This document shows, piece by piece, positions 40,781-49,938 of a stretch of 64,000 bases of DNA; position 1 is the stretch's first letter, and every line of letters starts with the position of its first letter. Made by a program: the position numbers and the translations under genes. Under the pieces are notes generated by a model. The model ran no database searches and had not been told where the DNA came from. It saw only the letters and a program-made list of their open reading frames with translations. This DNA is from Acidovorax sp. FJL06 (GTDB lineage: Bacteria > Pseudomonadota > Gammaproteobacteria > Burkholderiales > Burkholderiaceae_C): contig NZ_QAJR01000005.1 in NCBI RefSeq assembly GCF_003852545.1, positions 62,001 through 126,000 on the forward strand. The letters run 5' to 3'.

Positions 40781-42310
40781 ATGCACCGCATCACGCCCCA
40801 CCAACCCCACCCGCTGTTCAACACCGCCGCCACCCGCCGCATCGAGCAGGCGGCGGCCAGAGCCCTGCCCCCGCACACGCTGATGCAGCGCGCAGGCCTG
40901 GCCGTGGCGCAACTGGCCCAGGCCCTGGCGCCCCACGCACGCACGGTGTGGATCGCCTGCGGCCCCGGCAACAACGGGGGCGACGGGCTAGAGGCCGCCA
41001 TGCACCTGCGGCGCAGCGGTCGCCAGGTGGTGGTGACCTGGCTGGGCCAGCCCGACAAGGCCCCGGTGGATGCCAGGGCGTCCTGGCAACGCGCGCAGGC
41101 CGCTGGCATTGTTTGGGCCGACACCGCCCCCACCAACCTCGGCGCAGATGACCTGTGCATTGACGCGCTGCTGGGCATTGGCCTGTCCTCGTCACCCCAA
41201 GCCCCCATCCGTGTGCCCGATGCGCGACTGCAGGCCTGCCAACACGCCCTGCAGCACAGCCCCACGCCCGTGCTGGCGGTGGACCTGCCCAGCGGGCTGG
41301 ATGCCGACACCGGCCAGTTCGCGGCAGGCTTTGCGCCCCACGCTGCGCAGCACCATCATCTACACACGCCAGGCCCTGCACGCCACACGCTGAGCCTGCT
41401 GACCCTCAAGCCCGGCCTGTTCACCGCCGCCGGGCGCGATGCTGCGGGCCAGGTGTGGTGGGACGACCTGGGCACCCACCCCGGGCACGAGCCGCCCACG
41501 GCCTGGCTCTGCGGCCCCCCTCTGCCCGCGCCCCGTGTCCATGCCAGTCACAAAGGCAGCTACGGCGACGTGGCCGTGGTGGGTGGCGAGGGGCTGGCCG
41601 CGCGCGGCCAGGGCATGGCGGGCGCCGCGCTGCTGGCCGCGTCGGCGGCCCTGCACGGTGGCGCGGGCCGTGTGCTGGTGGCCCTGCTCGACAACGGCCA
41701 CCAGCAGCTCGCCCCCCAGCAGCCCGAGCTGATGTTCCGCCGCTTCGATGCGCTGGCACTGGAGCAGCTCACCGTGGTCTGCGGCTGTGGCGGCGGCCAG
41801 GCCGTCGCGCGGGTGTTGCCCGAGGTCATCACCCGCGCGGCCCGCCTGGTGCTGGACGCCGATGCACTCAACACCATCGCCACCGAAGCCGCGCTGCACG
41901 CGCTGGTGGTGGCGCGCGGCCAGCACGGGCAACCCACGGTGCTGACGCCCCACCCGCTGGAGGCCGCCCGCCTGCTGGGCCTGAGCACCGCCGAAGTCCA
42001 GGCCAACCGGCTGGGCGCCGCGCAGCAGCTGGCAGCCCAGTTCAACTGCGTGGCCGTGCTCAAAGGCTCGGGCACGGTGGTGGCGGCGCCCGACCGTGTT
42101 CCGGCCATCAACCCCACGGGCAATGCGCGGCTGGCCACGGCAGGCACGGGCGATGTGCTGGCGGGCATGGTGGGCGCGCACCTGGCCGCCGGTGCCAGCG
42201 CCCTGCGCGCAGCGAGCGAAGCCGTGTACCAACATGGCCAGGCGGCCGATGCCTGGCCAGCGGGCCAGGCGCTGACAGCCAGTGCACTGGCGCGGCACGT
42301 GGGCGGTTGA
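40781..42310 (+). CDS. nnr: bifunctional NAD(P)HX epimerase / ADP-dependent NAD(P)HX dehydratase
   Basis: This repair enzyme restores damaged NADH and NADPH hydrates. The 509-residue protein has an N-terminal YjeF_N domain (about 1-215) with IACGPGNNGGDGLEAA and VDLPSGLDADTG. The C-terminal ribokinase-like dehydratase domain has VLKGSGTVV and NARLATAGTGDVLAGMVG. Both halves look complete. It converges with the AraC gene with a 17-bp gap. Confidence 0.95.
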   Translation: MHRITPHQPHPLFNTAATRRIEQAAARALPPHTLMQRAGLAVAQLAQALAPHARTVWIACGPGNNGGDGLEAAMHLRRSGRQVVVTWLGQPDKAPVDARASWQRAQAAGIVWADTAPTNLGADDLCIDALLGIGLSSSPQAPIRVPDARLQACQHALQHSPTPVLAVDLPSGLDADTGQFAAGFAPHAAQHHHLHTPGPARHTLSLLTLKPGLFTAAGRDAAGQVWWDDLGTHPGHEPPTAWLCGPPLPAPRVHASHKGSYGDVAVVGGEGLAARGQGMAGAALLAASAALHGGAGRVLVALLDNGHQQLAPQQPELMFRRFDALALEQLTVVCGCGGGQAVARVLPEVITRAARLVLDADALNTIATEAALHALVVARGQHGQPTVLTPHPLEAARLLGLSTAEVQANRLGAAQQLAAQFNCVAVLKGSGTVVAAPDRVPAINPTGNARLATAGTGDVLAGMVGAHLAAGASALRAASEAVYQHGQAADAWPAGQALTASALARHVGG

Positions 42311-42327
42311 TGGGCGGGTACCGGGAG

Positions 42328-43077
42328 TTACCCGAGCAGCGTGACCTGCCGCAGCGGCTTGAGCACACTCGATGGCGTCATGCCAAAGGTCTGGCGGAAC
42401 ATGCGGCTGAAATGCGCCGAGTCGGCAAAGTCACCATGCAGTGCCGCATCCGTCAGGCGCGGGCTGACCGCCAGCCCGGCCATGGCCAGCCGCACCTGCG
42501 ACCACACGCGGTAGCTGCGCAGGCTCACGCCCATTTCGGCGCGGAACAAATGATTGAAGCGCGAAGCGGACAGCTGTGCCACAGATGCCAGCCCCGCCCG
42601 CGCCAGGCGCCCCTGCTCCTCTTGCGGGCGGCGCAGGAACTGCAGGCTGCGGGCCACGCGCGGGTCGAGCGGGGGGCCGGCCTCCAGCAGGTGGCAATGC
42701 AGAAGGGACGGTAGATCAAAGGCGTGTAGACAAGCGTCCATAGCGGCACGGGTGCGCACGGGCGCCGCCACATCCAGCAACACCCCGCCTTGCCGCTGGA
42801 ACATGTTGCGCAGGCTGCGCGCCTCCAGCGAATCCGGCTCCAGGTACACCAGCGCCACCACCTCGCCGCAAGGGTCGAACAGATGCTCCACGCCCGCATC
42901 CACCAGCGCGCTGCGGCAGGTCTCCACCCGCCCCGGCCCCCAGTGCAAAGCAAACCGGCCCGAGAGCCCCATCAGCAACACAGGCGATGCATGGCAATGC
43001 CAGCCCGTGGCCGGGATCTCACCCACATACAGCGCCCGGTCAGTGCCCAGCGTCAGGGTGTTCGTTCGCTGCGGCAT
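42328..43077 (-). CDS. AraC-family transcriptional regulator
   Basis: A 249-residue regulator with an N-terminal cupin-like sensing part and a C-terminal double helix-turn-helix. The DNA-binding domain shows VAQLSASRFNHLFRAEMGVSLRSYRVWSQVRLA for the first half, then DAALHGDFADSAHFSRMFRQTFGMTPS. The ligand is unknown. It is divergent from the alpha/beta hydrolase gene, with 134 bp between starts, and may regulate it. Confidence 0.88.
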   Translation of the reverse strand: MPQRTNTLTLGTDRALYVGEIPATGWHCHASPVLLMGLSGRFALHWGPGRVETCRSALVDAGVEHLFDPCGEVVALVYLEPDSLEARSLRNMFQRQGGVLLDVAAPVRTRAAMDACLHAFDLPSLLHCHLLEAGPPLDPRVARSLQFLRRPQEEQGRLARAGLASVAQLSASRFNHLFRAEMGVSLRSYRVWSQVRLAMAGLAVSPRLTDAALHGDFADSAHFSRMFRQTFGMTPSSVLKPLRQVTLLG

Positions 43078-43211
43078 AGCCCAAACCTACAAGTCTTGAA
43101 GCACGGCTCTCGGTAGTCTTGCCCGGGCCATGTGCGTGCCGCCAAGCACGGCGCGCTGCGGCAGACCAACGCCCGCACGTCGCCCTTACTTTTCTTTCTG
43201 GAGACTGGTTC

Positions 43212-44207
43212 TTGAAACGCATTGCCTTCTTTTCTGTTGCCACCGCCCTGGCCCTGGGCAGCATCGGCCTCTACTACGGCGCGCCGTCGCTGCTCAAGGA
43301 GCCCCTGCTGCACCTCAACCGCAGCCTCTCGGGCATGGAAGAAAAAACCACCACCGCCGCAATGCACACCATCCACTACCTGGACAGCGGTGCACCGCCC
43401 CCACCGGCGTCTGGCAACCCGGGTAATACGCCCCTGGTGCTGCTGCACGGCATTTTTGCGGAGAAGGACCATTGGGTGGATTTTGCGCGCCCCCTCACCG
43501 GCCAGTACCGGGTGATTGCCCCCGACTTCCCCGGTTTTGGCGAGAGCACCCGCCTGGAAGACCAGCCCTATGACTACGCCGCGCACACCCAGCGCCTGGG
43601 CGCATTGCTGGACGCCCTGGGCATCGAGAAGGCCCACCTGGCAGGCAACTCCATGGGTGGCACCATTGCCGCGCTGTATGCGCTGCAACACCCCGAACGC
43701 GTGGCCAGCGTGGCCTTCATCGGCGCGCCCCATGGCATCCGCTCGCCCAAGCCCAGCCCCATGGACCGCCTCATCGACGCCGGGCAGCGCCCGCTGATCG
43801 CCCACGACGCGGCAGCTTTCAGCGCCATGATGGATCTGGTGTTTGAAAAGCGCCCCTTCCTGCCCTACCCCATCCTGCACGCCAGCGAGCAGGCGGCACT
43901 GAGCCATGCGCCATCGAACGCCCGCCTGTGGGATGCACAGCTCAAAGACCGCTACCTGCTGGAGCAACAGTTGGGCGGCCTGCAGCAGCACCCCGTGCTG
44001 GCGCTGTGGGGTGACAGCGACCGCGTGTTCGACCGCTCCGGCCTGCAGCCCCTGCGAAAGCTGCTGCCCCGGGCCCACCTGGAAACCCTGCCCGGCATCG
44101 GCCATCTGCCCATGATGGAAGCGCCCGCCGACACGGCGCAGCGGTATGCCCGTTTTCTGGATGGTCTGGCCCCAGCCAGCACGCAGGCATCCCAGAGAGT
44201 TCAATAA
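43212..44207 (+). CDS. alpha/beta hydrolase with N-terminal membrane anchor
   Basis: A 331-residue hydrolase. The N-terminus LKRIAFFSVATALALGSIGLYYG looks like a signal anchor. LVLLHGIFAEKDHW carries the oxyanion loop, LAGNSMGGTIAA the nucleophile serine, ALWGDSDRVF the acid region, and GIGHLPMMEAP the catalytic histidine. The TTG at 43212 has GGAG 8 nt upstream; the longer frame runs through sequence with no start signal. Substrate is unknown. The stop lies at the edge of a dispersed repeat copy. Confidence 0.85.
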   Translation: MKRIAFFSVATALALGSIGLYYGAPSLLKEPLLHLNRSLSGMEEKTTTAAMHTIHYLDSGAPPPPASGNPGNTPLVLLHGIFAEKDHWVDFARPLTGQYRVIAPDFPGFGESTRLEDQPYDYAAHTQRLGALLDALGIEKAHLAGNSMGGTIAALYALQHPERVASVAFIGAPHGIRSPKPSPMDRLIDAGQRPLIAHDAAAFSAMMDLVFEKRPFLPYPILHASEQAALSHAPSNARLWDAQLKDRYLLEQQLGGLQQHPVLALWGDSDRVFDRSGLQPLRKLLPRAHLETLPGIGHLPMMEAPADTAQRYARFLDGLAPASTQASQRVQ

Positions 44208-44256
44208 AAATAGCCGCTATCGCCCATCCAAAAAGCGATAGCAGCTATCAATTAAT
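44203..44256 (-). repeat. full AT-rich dispersed repeat between convergent genes
   Basis: On the minus strand it reads AATTGATAGCTGCTATCGCT, a short spacer, then GGCGATAGCGGCTATTTTTATT, a near-perfect inverted repeat with A/T-rich ends. It lies between the hydrolase and RNase R genes and, with U-rich flanks on both strands, could act as a bidirectional terminator. The hydrolase TAA stop lies at its edge. The remaining gap to 44300 shows nothing else. Confidence 0.7.
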
Positions 44257-44300
44257 GAGCAACCAGCATCAACCATCAACGCCCATGGCCCTGGGGCCGA

Positions 44301-46631
44301 TCACCCCCGGCGCGGCTTGCGCGCCTTGCCTTTGCCGGGCTTGCCCTCCACCGCCTTCTTGACCGAAGCCTTCAGCGACTGGATGGGCGAACGCGCCGCG
44401 CGCTCGCGCGTCAAGCCCGCCTTTTCGGTGGCCGACATGGCAGCGCCTTTGTCCGCCTTGCGCGCGCCTGCACGGCCACCAGCCTTGCGAGCACCGCCAC
44501 CGGCACCGTCGGCCCCCACGCCCTTGTCCTTGAGCGCGCGGCCCAGCAGTTCCTCGCCCTCGCGCACCAGGCGGAAGTCGATCTTGCGGCCGTCCAGGTC
44601 CACACGGCTCACCTGCACGCGCACCCGCGCGCCGATGGCGTAGCGGATGCCGGTGCGCTCGCCGCGCAGTTCCTGGCGCGCCTCGTCGAACTTGAAGTAT
44701 TCGCCGCCCAGCTCGGTGATGTGCACCAGGCCTTCGACGTACATCGCATCCAGAGTGACGAAGATGCCGAAGCTGGTCGCTGCGCTGACGACGCCGCTGT
44801 ATTCCTCGCCCAGGTGCTCGCGCATGTACTTGCACTTGAGCCAGGCTTCCACGTCGCGGCTGGCCTCGTCGGCGCGGCGCTCGTTGGCGCTGCAGTGCAG
44901 GCCTGCGGCCTCCCAGGCCTGGGTCTCGCGGCTTGGCGGTTTGACGTCCTTGCGCGGCTTCATGCCGGGCGCGGCCACGCGCGAAGCCAGGCGCTTGGCC
45001 AGCTTGGCATGCGCCTCGCCCGGCGTGGGCAGCGCGGGCAGCTTGTACTGCGTTTTGTTAAGAATGGCCTTGATGACCCGGTGCACCAACAGGTCGGGAT
45101 AGCGCCGGATGGGGCTGGTGAAGTGGGTATACGCCTCGAACGCCAGGCCAAAGTGGCCGCTGTTGACGGGCGTGTAGATGGCCTGCTGCATGGAGCGCAA
45201 CAGCATGGTGTGGATCTGCTGCGCGTCGGGCCGCTCCTTGGTGGCCTCGGCAATGGCTTGGAAGTCGCCCGGCTTGGGGTCGTCGCCAATCGTCATGCCC
45301 ACGGCCATGGCCTTGAGGTAGTTGCGCAGGATCTCCTGCTTCTCCGGCGTGGGGCCTTCGTGCACGCGGAACAGGCCGGGCTGCCCGCCCTGGGCGATGA
45401 AGTCGGCGCTGCACACGTTGGCGGCCAGCATGGCCTCCTCGATGAGCTTGTGTGCGTCGTTGCGGGTGCGTGGCACGATCTTTTCGATGCGGCCGTTCTC
45501 GTCACAGACGATCTGTGTCTCGGTGGTCTCGAAGTCCACGGCGCCGCGCGCCTGGCGTGCAATGAGCAGCGCACGGTACACGTCGTGCAGGTTGAGCAGG
45601 TCCTTGACCCGGTCCTTGCGCTTGCTGGCCTCGGGGCCGCGCGTGTTGGCCAGGATGGCTGCGACCTCGGTGTACGTGAAGCGCGCGTGGCTGAACATCA
45701 CGGCCGGGTAGAACTGGTACGCGTGCACCTCGCCCTTGGCGGTGACGAGCATGTCGCAGACCATGCACAGGCGCTCCACCTCGGGGTTGAGCGAGCACAG
45801 GCCGTTGCTGAGCTTCTCGGGCAGCATGGGGATCACGCGGCGCGGGAAGTACACGCTGGTGGCGCGGTCATACGCATCAATGTCAATGGCGCTGCCGGTC
45901 TCCACGTAGTGGCTCACATCGGCAATCGCCACCAGCAGGCGCCAGCCCTTGCTGCGGCCCACCTTGGCGGGCTCGCAGTACACGGCATCGTCGAAGTCGC
46001 GCGCGTCCTCGCCGTCGATGGTGACGAGCGGCACGTCGGTCAGGTCCACGCGGCGCTTCTTGTCCTGCGCGCGCACCTTGTCGGGCAGGTCCTTCGCCTG
46101 GGCGAGGCACTCGGCCGAGAACTCGTGTGGCACGCCGTATTTGCGCACGGCGATCTCGATCTCCATGCCGGGGTCATCGACCTCACCGAGCACCTCGGTG
46201 ATGCGGCCCACGGGCTGGCCAAACAACGCGGGAGGCTCGGTGAGTTCAACAACAACAACCTGCCCCGGCTTGGCGGCGCCAGTGGCACCCTTGGGAATCA
46301 GTACGTCCTGGCCGTAGCGCTTGTCTTCCGGCGCCACCAGCCACACACCGCTTTCCTGCAGCAGGCGGCCGATGATGGGCTGGGGTGGGCGCTCGATGAT
46401 TTCGACCACGCGGCCTTCGGGGCGGCCGCGGCGGTCCTGGCGCACGATGCGCACGCGCACACGATCTTTGTGCAGCACGGCGCGCATTTCGTTGGGGGGA
46501 ATAAAGATGTCGCCTTCGCCATCGTCGCGGATGACGAAACCGTGTCCATCACGGTGCCCCTGCACGCTGCCTTCAATTTCGTCCGACAAATGCGCGGACT
46601 GCGCGCCGGGGGTGGTTTTTTTGTTATACAA
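44301..46631 (-). CDS. rnr: ribonuclease R
   Basis: RNase R is a processive 3'-5' exoribonuclease that degrades structured RNA. The protein is about 776 residues. Cold-shock domains come first (EGSVQGHRDGHGFVIRDD), then the RNB catalytic domain with VTIDGEDARDFDDAVY and FTSPIRRYPDLLVHR, an S1 domain, and a Lys/Gly-rich tail. The open frame continues upstream antisense to a tRNA, so the start must be nearer. The TTG at 46631 has AGGAAAG 7 nt upstream and is my choice. The N-terminal helix-turn-helix of E. coli RNase R is missing. Confidence 0.93.
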   Translation of the reverse strand: MYNKKTTPGAQSAHLSDEIEGSVQGHRDGHGFVIRDDGEGDIFIPPNEMRAVLHKDRVRVRIVRQDRRGRPEGRVVEIIERPPQPIIGRLLQESGVWLVAPEDKRYGQDVLIPKGATGAAKPGQVVVVELTEPPALFGQPVGRITEVLGEVDDPGMEIEIAVRKYGVPHEFSAECLAQAKDLPDKVRAQDKKRRVDLTDVPLVTIDGEDARDFDDAVYCEPAKVGRSKGWRLLVAIADVSHYVETGSAIDIDAYDRATSVYFPRRVIPMLPEKLSNGLCSLNPEVERLCMVCDMLVTAKGEVHAYQFYPAVMFSHARFTYTEVAAILANTRGPEASKRKDRVKDLLNLHDVYRALLIARQARGAVDFETTETQIVCDENGRIEKIVPRTRNDAHKLIEEAMLAANVCSADFIAQGGQPGLFRVHEGPTPEKQEILRNYLKAMAVGMTIGDDPKPGDFQAIAEATKERPDAQQIHTMLLRSMQQAIYTPVNSGHFGLAFEAYTHFTSPIRRYPDLLVHRVIKAILNKTQYKLPALPTPGEAHAKLAKRLASRVAAPGMKPRKDVKPPSRETQAWEAAGLHCSANERRADEASRDVEAWLKCKYMREHLGEEYSGVVSAATSFGIFVTLDAMYVEGLVHITELGGEYFKFDEARQELRGERTGIRYAIGARVRVQVSRVDLDGRKIDFRLVREGEELLGRALKDKGVGADGAGGGARKAGGRAGARKADKGAAMSATEKAGLTRERAARSPIQSLKASVKKAVEGKPGKGKARKPRRG

Positions 46632-46650
46632 TCTGAGTCTTTCCTGAAAT

Positions 46651-46735
<85 letters not shown>

Positions 46736-46771
46736 AGTTTAACGAGAACCGGCGACGGTTTTCAAAATATC

Positions 46772-46806
46772 AAAGCCGCTGTACCCACAGCGGCTTTTTT
46801 ATTTTT
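46772..46806 (+). terminator. rho-independent terminator after tRNA-Leu copy 1
   Basis: An AAGCCGCTGT / ACAGCGGCTT stem with the 4-nt loop ACCC is followed by TTTTATTTTT. It lies about 36 bp past the tRNA, so the two tRNA copies are separately transcribed. Confidence 0.92.
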
Positions 46807-47003
46807 CGAATGCACAGTGCAAGTACCCAACCGCTGCCTGCGCGGACAGCAACCTGCGGATGCCAGCACGGCTGGCGCAGATCGCACCAGCCGCCTGCGC
46901 CAGTGCATAGACCCATCAACTGCGCCCTCCCCTTTGAAAAGCAGATGCCGCACACAATTTTCAAAAAAATGAGCGATTTGGCCGGAGGCCCCAAAAAACG
47001 CTC

Positions 47004-47009
47004 TATAAT
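47004..47009 (+). promoter_or_regulatory. -10 element of tRNA-Leu copy 2
   Basis: A perfect TATAAT lies 17 bp before the mature tRNA. The -35 is unclear; TTGGCC at 46978 is 20 nt upstream. The GCTCTATAATT context is typical of a strong tRNA promoter. The stretch from 46807 to 47003 contains no gene that I can support. Confidence 0.55.
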
Positions 47010-47026
47010 TCAAAGCTGATCTGAAA

Positions 47027-47111
<85 letters not shown>

Positions 47112-47117
47112 AATATG

Positions 47118-47152
47118 AAGCCTGCAAGTTGAAAAACTTGCAGGCTTTTTCT
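47118..47152 (+). terminator. rho-independent terminator after tRNA-Leu copy 2
   Basis: A long stem, AAGCCTGCAAGTT / AACTTGCAGGCTT, with a GAAA-type loop is followed by TTTTCTTT. It begins 7 bp after the tRNA end. Confidence 0.93.
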
Positions 47153-47497
47153 TTACCCGCTCTTGCATCGAAAAATGCCTTCGAACATCGGCACCCAAAC
47201 GTTCGGGCATCCCTGACATAGACGGCGCCAGATCGTCGACTTTGGGAACCCACCCAAGGCCAGAGCATTGCCTGCCCTGCCCCGCCCCGCCCCCACGCAT
47301 CGACCTCTCTGCGCATTTCGGTTTCGCAAAGAAGGCAACCAGCCGTAACAGCCTCCCTATGGAGCCCCTGTATCGCCCTTGTCTTACAGACGGAACTGCG
47401 GCACCTTGCTGAAATCCTATGCAGTAGCCATTGAGGCTGCCCGGGCGGTCATTGCGACGCCCACCCTTTTTTGTCTCTTGATGACGAGGATCTCATC
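47153..47497. other. stretch without a recognisable gene
   Basis: About 345 bp between the second tRNA terminator and the small membrane protein. I see no supported reading frame, no RNA gene and no repeat copy. The end of it must contain the promoter of the 61-residue gene, with GAGGA at 47485-47489 as ribosome-binding site. Confidence 0.5.
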
Positions 47498-47683
47498 ATG
47501 AAACGCCATTCCCTCCCACCCGGAGCGCGCGCCGTGGCCGCCTTCCTGGGCACCGTGGTGCTGGCTGTGCTGGCGGCGGTGACCGTGCTGATGCCGGACG
47601 TGGCCGTGCAGTCGGTGGATTCGGTGCTGCACCTGCCTGCCGGGCTGGACGAGATTTTGTCCAGCGGTTTTGTGAGCCACTGA
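47498..47683 (+). CDS. small hypothetical membrane protein
   Basis: A 61-residue protein starting MKRHSLPPGARAVAAFLG. One hydrophobic segment (about 14-33, VAAFLGTVVLAVLAAVTVLM) is followed by a short periplasmic tail ending SSGFVSH. The ATG at 47498 has GAGGA 8 nt upstream; a TTG nine codons earlier would be longer but lacks a site. I do not recognise a family. It is a likely real small gene because of the good start signal and clean membrane profile. Confidence 0.55.
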   Translation: MKRHSLPPGARAVAAFLGTVVLAVLAAVTVLMPDVAVQSVDSVLHLPAGLDEILSSGFVSH

Positions 47684-47744
47684 GCCCCCTGGCGGCTTGG
47701 GTACCACGCCCGACACGCGGGCGTGTGGGTCAAAACAGCAACAC

Positions 47745-47768
47745 CGTAGCAAAAACGATAGCATCAGA
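47745..47768 (+). repeat. weak half copy of the dispersed repeat
   Basis: It reads CCGTAGCAAAAACGATAGCA followed by TCAG. It resembles the left half (CTATCAAAAACGATAGCTGC), with three or more differences. It lies in the gap between the small membrane protein and the lipoprotein gene. Confidence 0.35.
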
Positions 47769-47825
47769 GTACCATTCGGCGCTGCACACCTTGATTTTGG
47801 TGGCATTCAGGAATGGAGGACGATC

Positions 47826-48203
47826 GTGACCCCACGTTTTCGGATCCCTGCAGACATTCTTTGCACACGCACCAGGCCCCGGCCCTGGGCGGCCCTGGTG
47901 CTCCTGGGGACGCTGCTGGGCTGCTCCAGCCCCCGCGACGGGGCGCTGGAGGAGTTCTCGCGATGGCATGACAACGCGCGGGCCCAGGCCCAGGCGGGTG
48001 CACTCAGCTGGAGCGAGCTGTACAAGCAGAGCTTTGACCGCCTCACGGCCCTGCCACCGTCGCTGCAGCAGGACACGCGCCTGGAAAACACGGTGCTGCT
48101 GCTTTCCACGGCGCGCAAATTTGAATCGAACGAGATCAACGCCCAGCAATTTGCTGCAGAGCGCAACGACATCGAAAGCCAGCTCCAGGCGCGCCTGCGC
48201 TGA
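47826..48203 (+). CDS. hypothetical lipoprotein
   Basis: A 125-residue protein. The GTG at 47826 has GGAGGA five nt upstream, a strong site that decides the start. A hydrophobic stretch ends in LLGTLLGCSS, a lipobox with the acylated cysteine at residue 33. The mature part is helical and charged (EEFSRWHDNARAQAQAG, then LSTARKFESNEINAQQF). No family is recognised. It converges with the MCE-associated lipoprotein gene 16 bp away but is on the opposite strand. Confidence 0.7.
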   Translation: MTPRFRIPADILCTRTRPRPWAALVLLGTLLGCSSPRDGALEEFSRWHDNARAQAQAGALSWSELYKQSFDRLTALPPSLQQDTRLENTVLLLSTARKFESNEINAQQFAAERNDIESQLQARLR

Positions 48204-48219
48204 GCCGCGCCGCCGCCAC

Positions 48220-48909
48220 CTACTTCACCCGGGCCGCGCCCTGCTCCACGATGCCCGCGCGGCGGCGCAGTGCGGCGGCGGCTTCTGCATCCCCCGCTGC
48301 CTCGGCCCGCTGTGCCTGCAGTAGCAACCAGGCCAGCAACGGCCTGCGCCAGCCCTGGGCCGATGCCGTGTCGGTGGCAGCAGCGATCACCGCAGGGCCC
48401 GCACGCCCGGCCTGGAACAAGACGCCGGCAGCGACCAGGCGCGAAAGCGGGTCTTCGATGCCCGCCAGCGTGGCGGCCTCTCCCGAAGCGACCGCCTTGC
48501 GCTGCGCCCCGGGTAGCAGCGGCACCTGCTGCGGCGACACACGACCGGCCAGATAGTCGGCATAGGCCTGCTCCTGCGCCGCCGCATCCGGGCGCAGCGC
48601 CTCGAACCGATCACACGGAGCCACCACCAAGCTGGCCACCTGCGCAGCGCAGCGCATCAGCTCCAGCCGGGCCAGCAGATCAGGGCGGCCCGTGCGGGCC
48701 ACTTCGGCGCGGGCCCGCTCCCACTCCAGCAGCTCGACGCGCGCATTGCCCGACAAATAGGCCTCGGTGGCCTTGGTGGCGGCCGCCTGGGCATTCATCT
48801 GCCAATCGGGCACCGGGGGCTTGCTGGAGCAGGCCGCCAGCAGCAAGGCGCAGGCCATGGCGCCCAGCCGCACCGGCGCCCGCAGGCGGGACATCGCAAA
48901 TGGCTTCAT
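48220..48909 (-). CDS. lipoprotein encoded with an MCE transporter
   Basis: A 229-residue lipoprotein with the lipobox LLLAACSS (cysteine 27). The mature part is an alanine-rich helical protein (NAQAAATKATEAYLSGNARVE and similar). It does not resemble the PqiC/ABC-type auxiliary fold that I would expect beside MlaD. Its start overlaps the mlaD-like stop by 4 bp, so it is part of that operon and may help substrate transfer at the outer membrane. Function is inferred from context only. Confidence 0.75.
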   Translation of the reverse strand: MKPFAMSRLRAPVRLGAMACALLLAACSSKPPVPDWQMNAQAAATKATEAYLSGNARVELLEWERARAEVARTGRPDLLARLELMRCAAQVASLVVAPCDRFEALRPDAAAQEQAYADYLAGRVSPQQVPLLPGAQRKAVASGEAATLAGIEDPLSRLVAAGVLFQAGRAGPAVIAAATDTASAQGWRRPLLAWLLLQAQRAEAAGDAEAAAALRRRAGIVEQGAARVK

Positions 48910-49916
48910 GGCAGTTTCAGCTCCGTGTCACGCGCAAAAGGCCATTTGCGGTTGATCTCGTTGACCAGGCTTTCCACCTTGCGCAGGTTGCTCTCCACCT
49001 CGGCACGCAAAGCCCCCAGGTCATTGGTGGCCTCGCGGGCGTTGGCGCCAACGGCCTGGGCCTCGGCCAGCACGGCGTCCACCTTCTTGACGCTGGCGCG
49101 GGTGTCGGCCAGCAGGCCATTGAGCTGCGCGACGGCGGCACGCACCTCGGGCACCAGCGCATCCTTGCTGCCGTCGCTGCCCAGCACCTGCCGGTCGGCC
49201 CGCGCGGCCATGCCATCAAGCCGCGCCAGCAGCGCGTTGGTGCGCTCCAGCGTGGCAATGACCTTCCTGGCATCGGCCTCGTTGCCCATCAGCACGCCCA
49301 GCGCTCCACCGGGGCCGCTGAGGCGGTCGGTGAGGGTTTTCACATTGGTCAGGCTGTTGCCCAGCGCGGCATCGGGGGCGGTCAGCGCATTGAGGTTGGT
49401 GAGCAGCTCGCGCGCGGTGGCCATGAGCTGAGGGATCTCGGCGGTGGCATCGCCGCGCAGCACGGGCCGCACGGCGCCGTCGAGCAACGGATCGTCGGTG
49501 AGGATGCCAGAGTACGCCCGGATGTTGGTGCCCCCCACCAGCCCCCGCACCAGCGTGAAAACGCTGGACACGCGCAGCCAGTGCGCGTCCTTGCGGGGCA
49601 CATCGACCAGGATGCGGGCATTGCCGCTGTCGGCCAGCTCGATGCGGCGCACCCGGCCGATGGGGAAGCCCGAGAACGTCATGTCCATTCCCACCACCAC
49701 GCCTTCGGAATCGTCGGCCGTGAGGACCAGGGTCTGGGTGGGCTCGAACGCGCCCCGCGCATACAACAGGTACAGGCCCGAGCCCACGATGAGCGCCAGC
49801 GTGAACAGCAGCAGCGCCGCCGCCTTCAGCTCCAGGTGGGCCACCGGCCGCAGGGTTTCGACCGGTGGCATGCCATCAGCTGCGGTGGGGGGCGTCGTCG
49901 GGGTGGGGTCGGTCAT
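48906..49916 (-). CDS. MlaD-family (MCE domain) periplasmic lipid-binding protein
   Basis: A 336-residue protein. One membrane anchor (about 30-52, AALLLFTLALIVGSGLYLLY) is followed by an MCE domain with DDSEGVVVGMDMTFSGFPIGRVRRIEL, then a long helical region to the C-terminus (LTNLNALTAPDAALGNSLTNV onward), as in the larger MCE proteins that form a hydrophobic channel. It would shuttle phospholipid or another hydrophobic substrate between membranes. It lies 22 bp after the permease gene. Confidence 0.88.
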   Translation of the reverse strand: MTDPTPTTPPTAADGMPPVETLRPVAHLELKAAALLLFTLALIVGSGLYLLYARGAFEPTQTLVLTADDSEGVVVGMDMTFSGFPIGRVRRIELADSGNARILVDVPRKDAHWLRVSSVFTLVRGLVGGTNIRAYSGILTDDPLLDGAVRPVLRGDATAEIPQLMATARELLTNLNALTAPDAALGNSLTNVKTLTDRLSGPGGALGVLMGNEADARKVIATLERTNALLARLDGMAARADRQVLGSDGSKDALVPEVRAAVAQLNGLLADTRASVKKVDAVLAEAQAVGANAREATNDLGALRAEVESNLRKVESLVNEINRKWPFARDTELKLP

Positions 49917-49938
49917 TGCGTCGTGTAGAGCCAGTAAG

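Noticed and set aside
42705-42760. A repeat-like stretch in the AraC gene
   Set aside because: It has CGCTTGTC-type and ATAGC pieces but in the wrong order and spacing.
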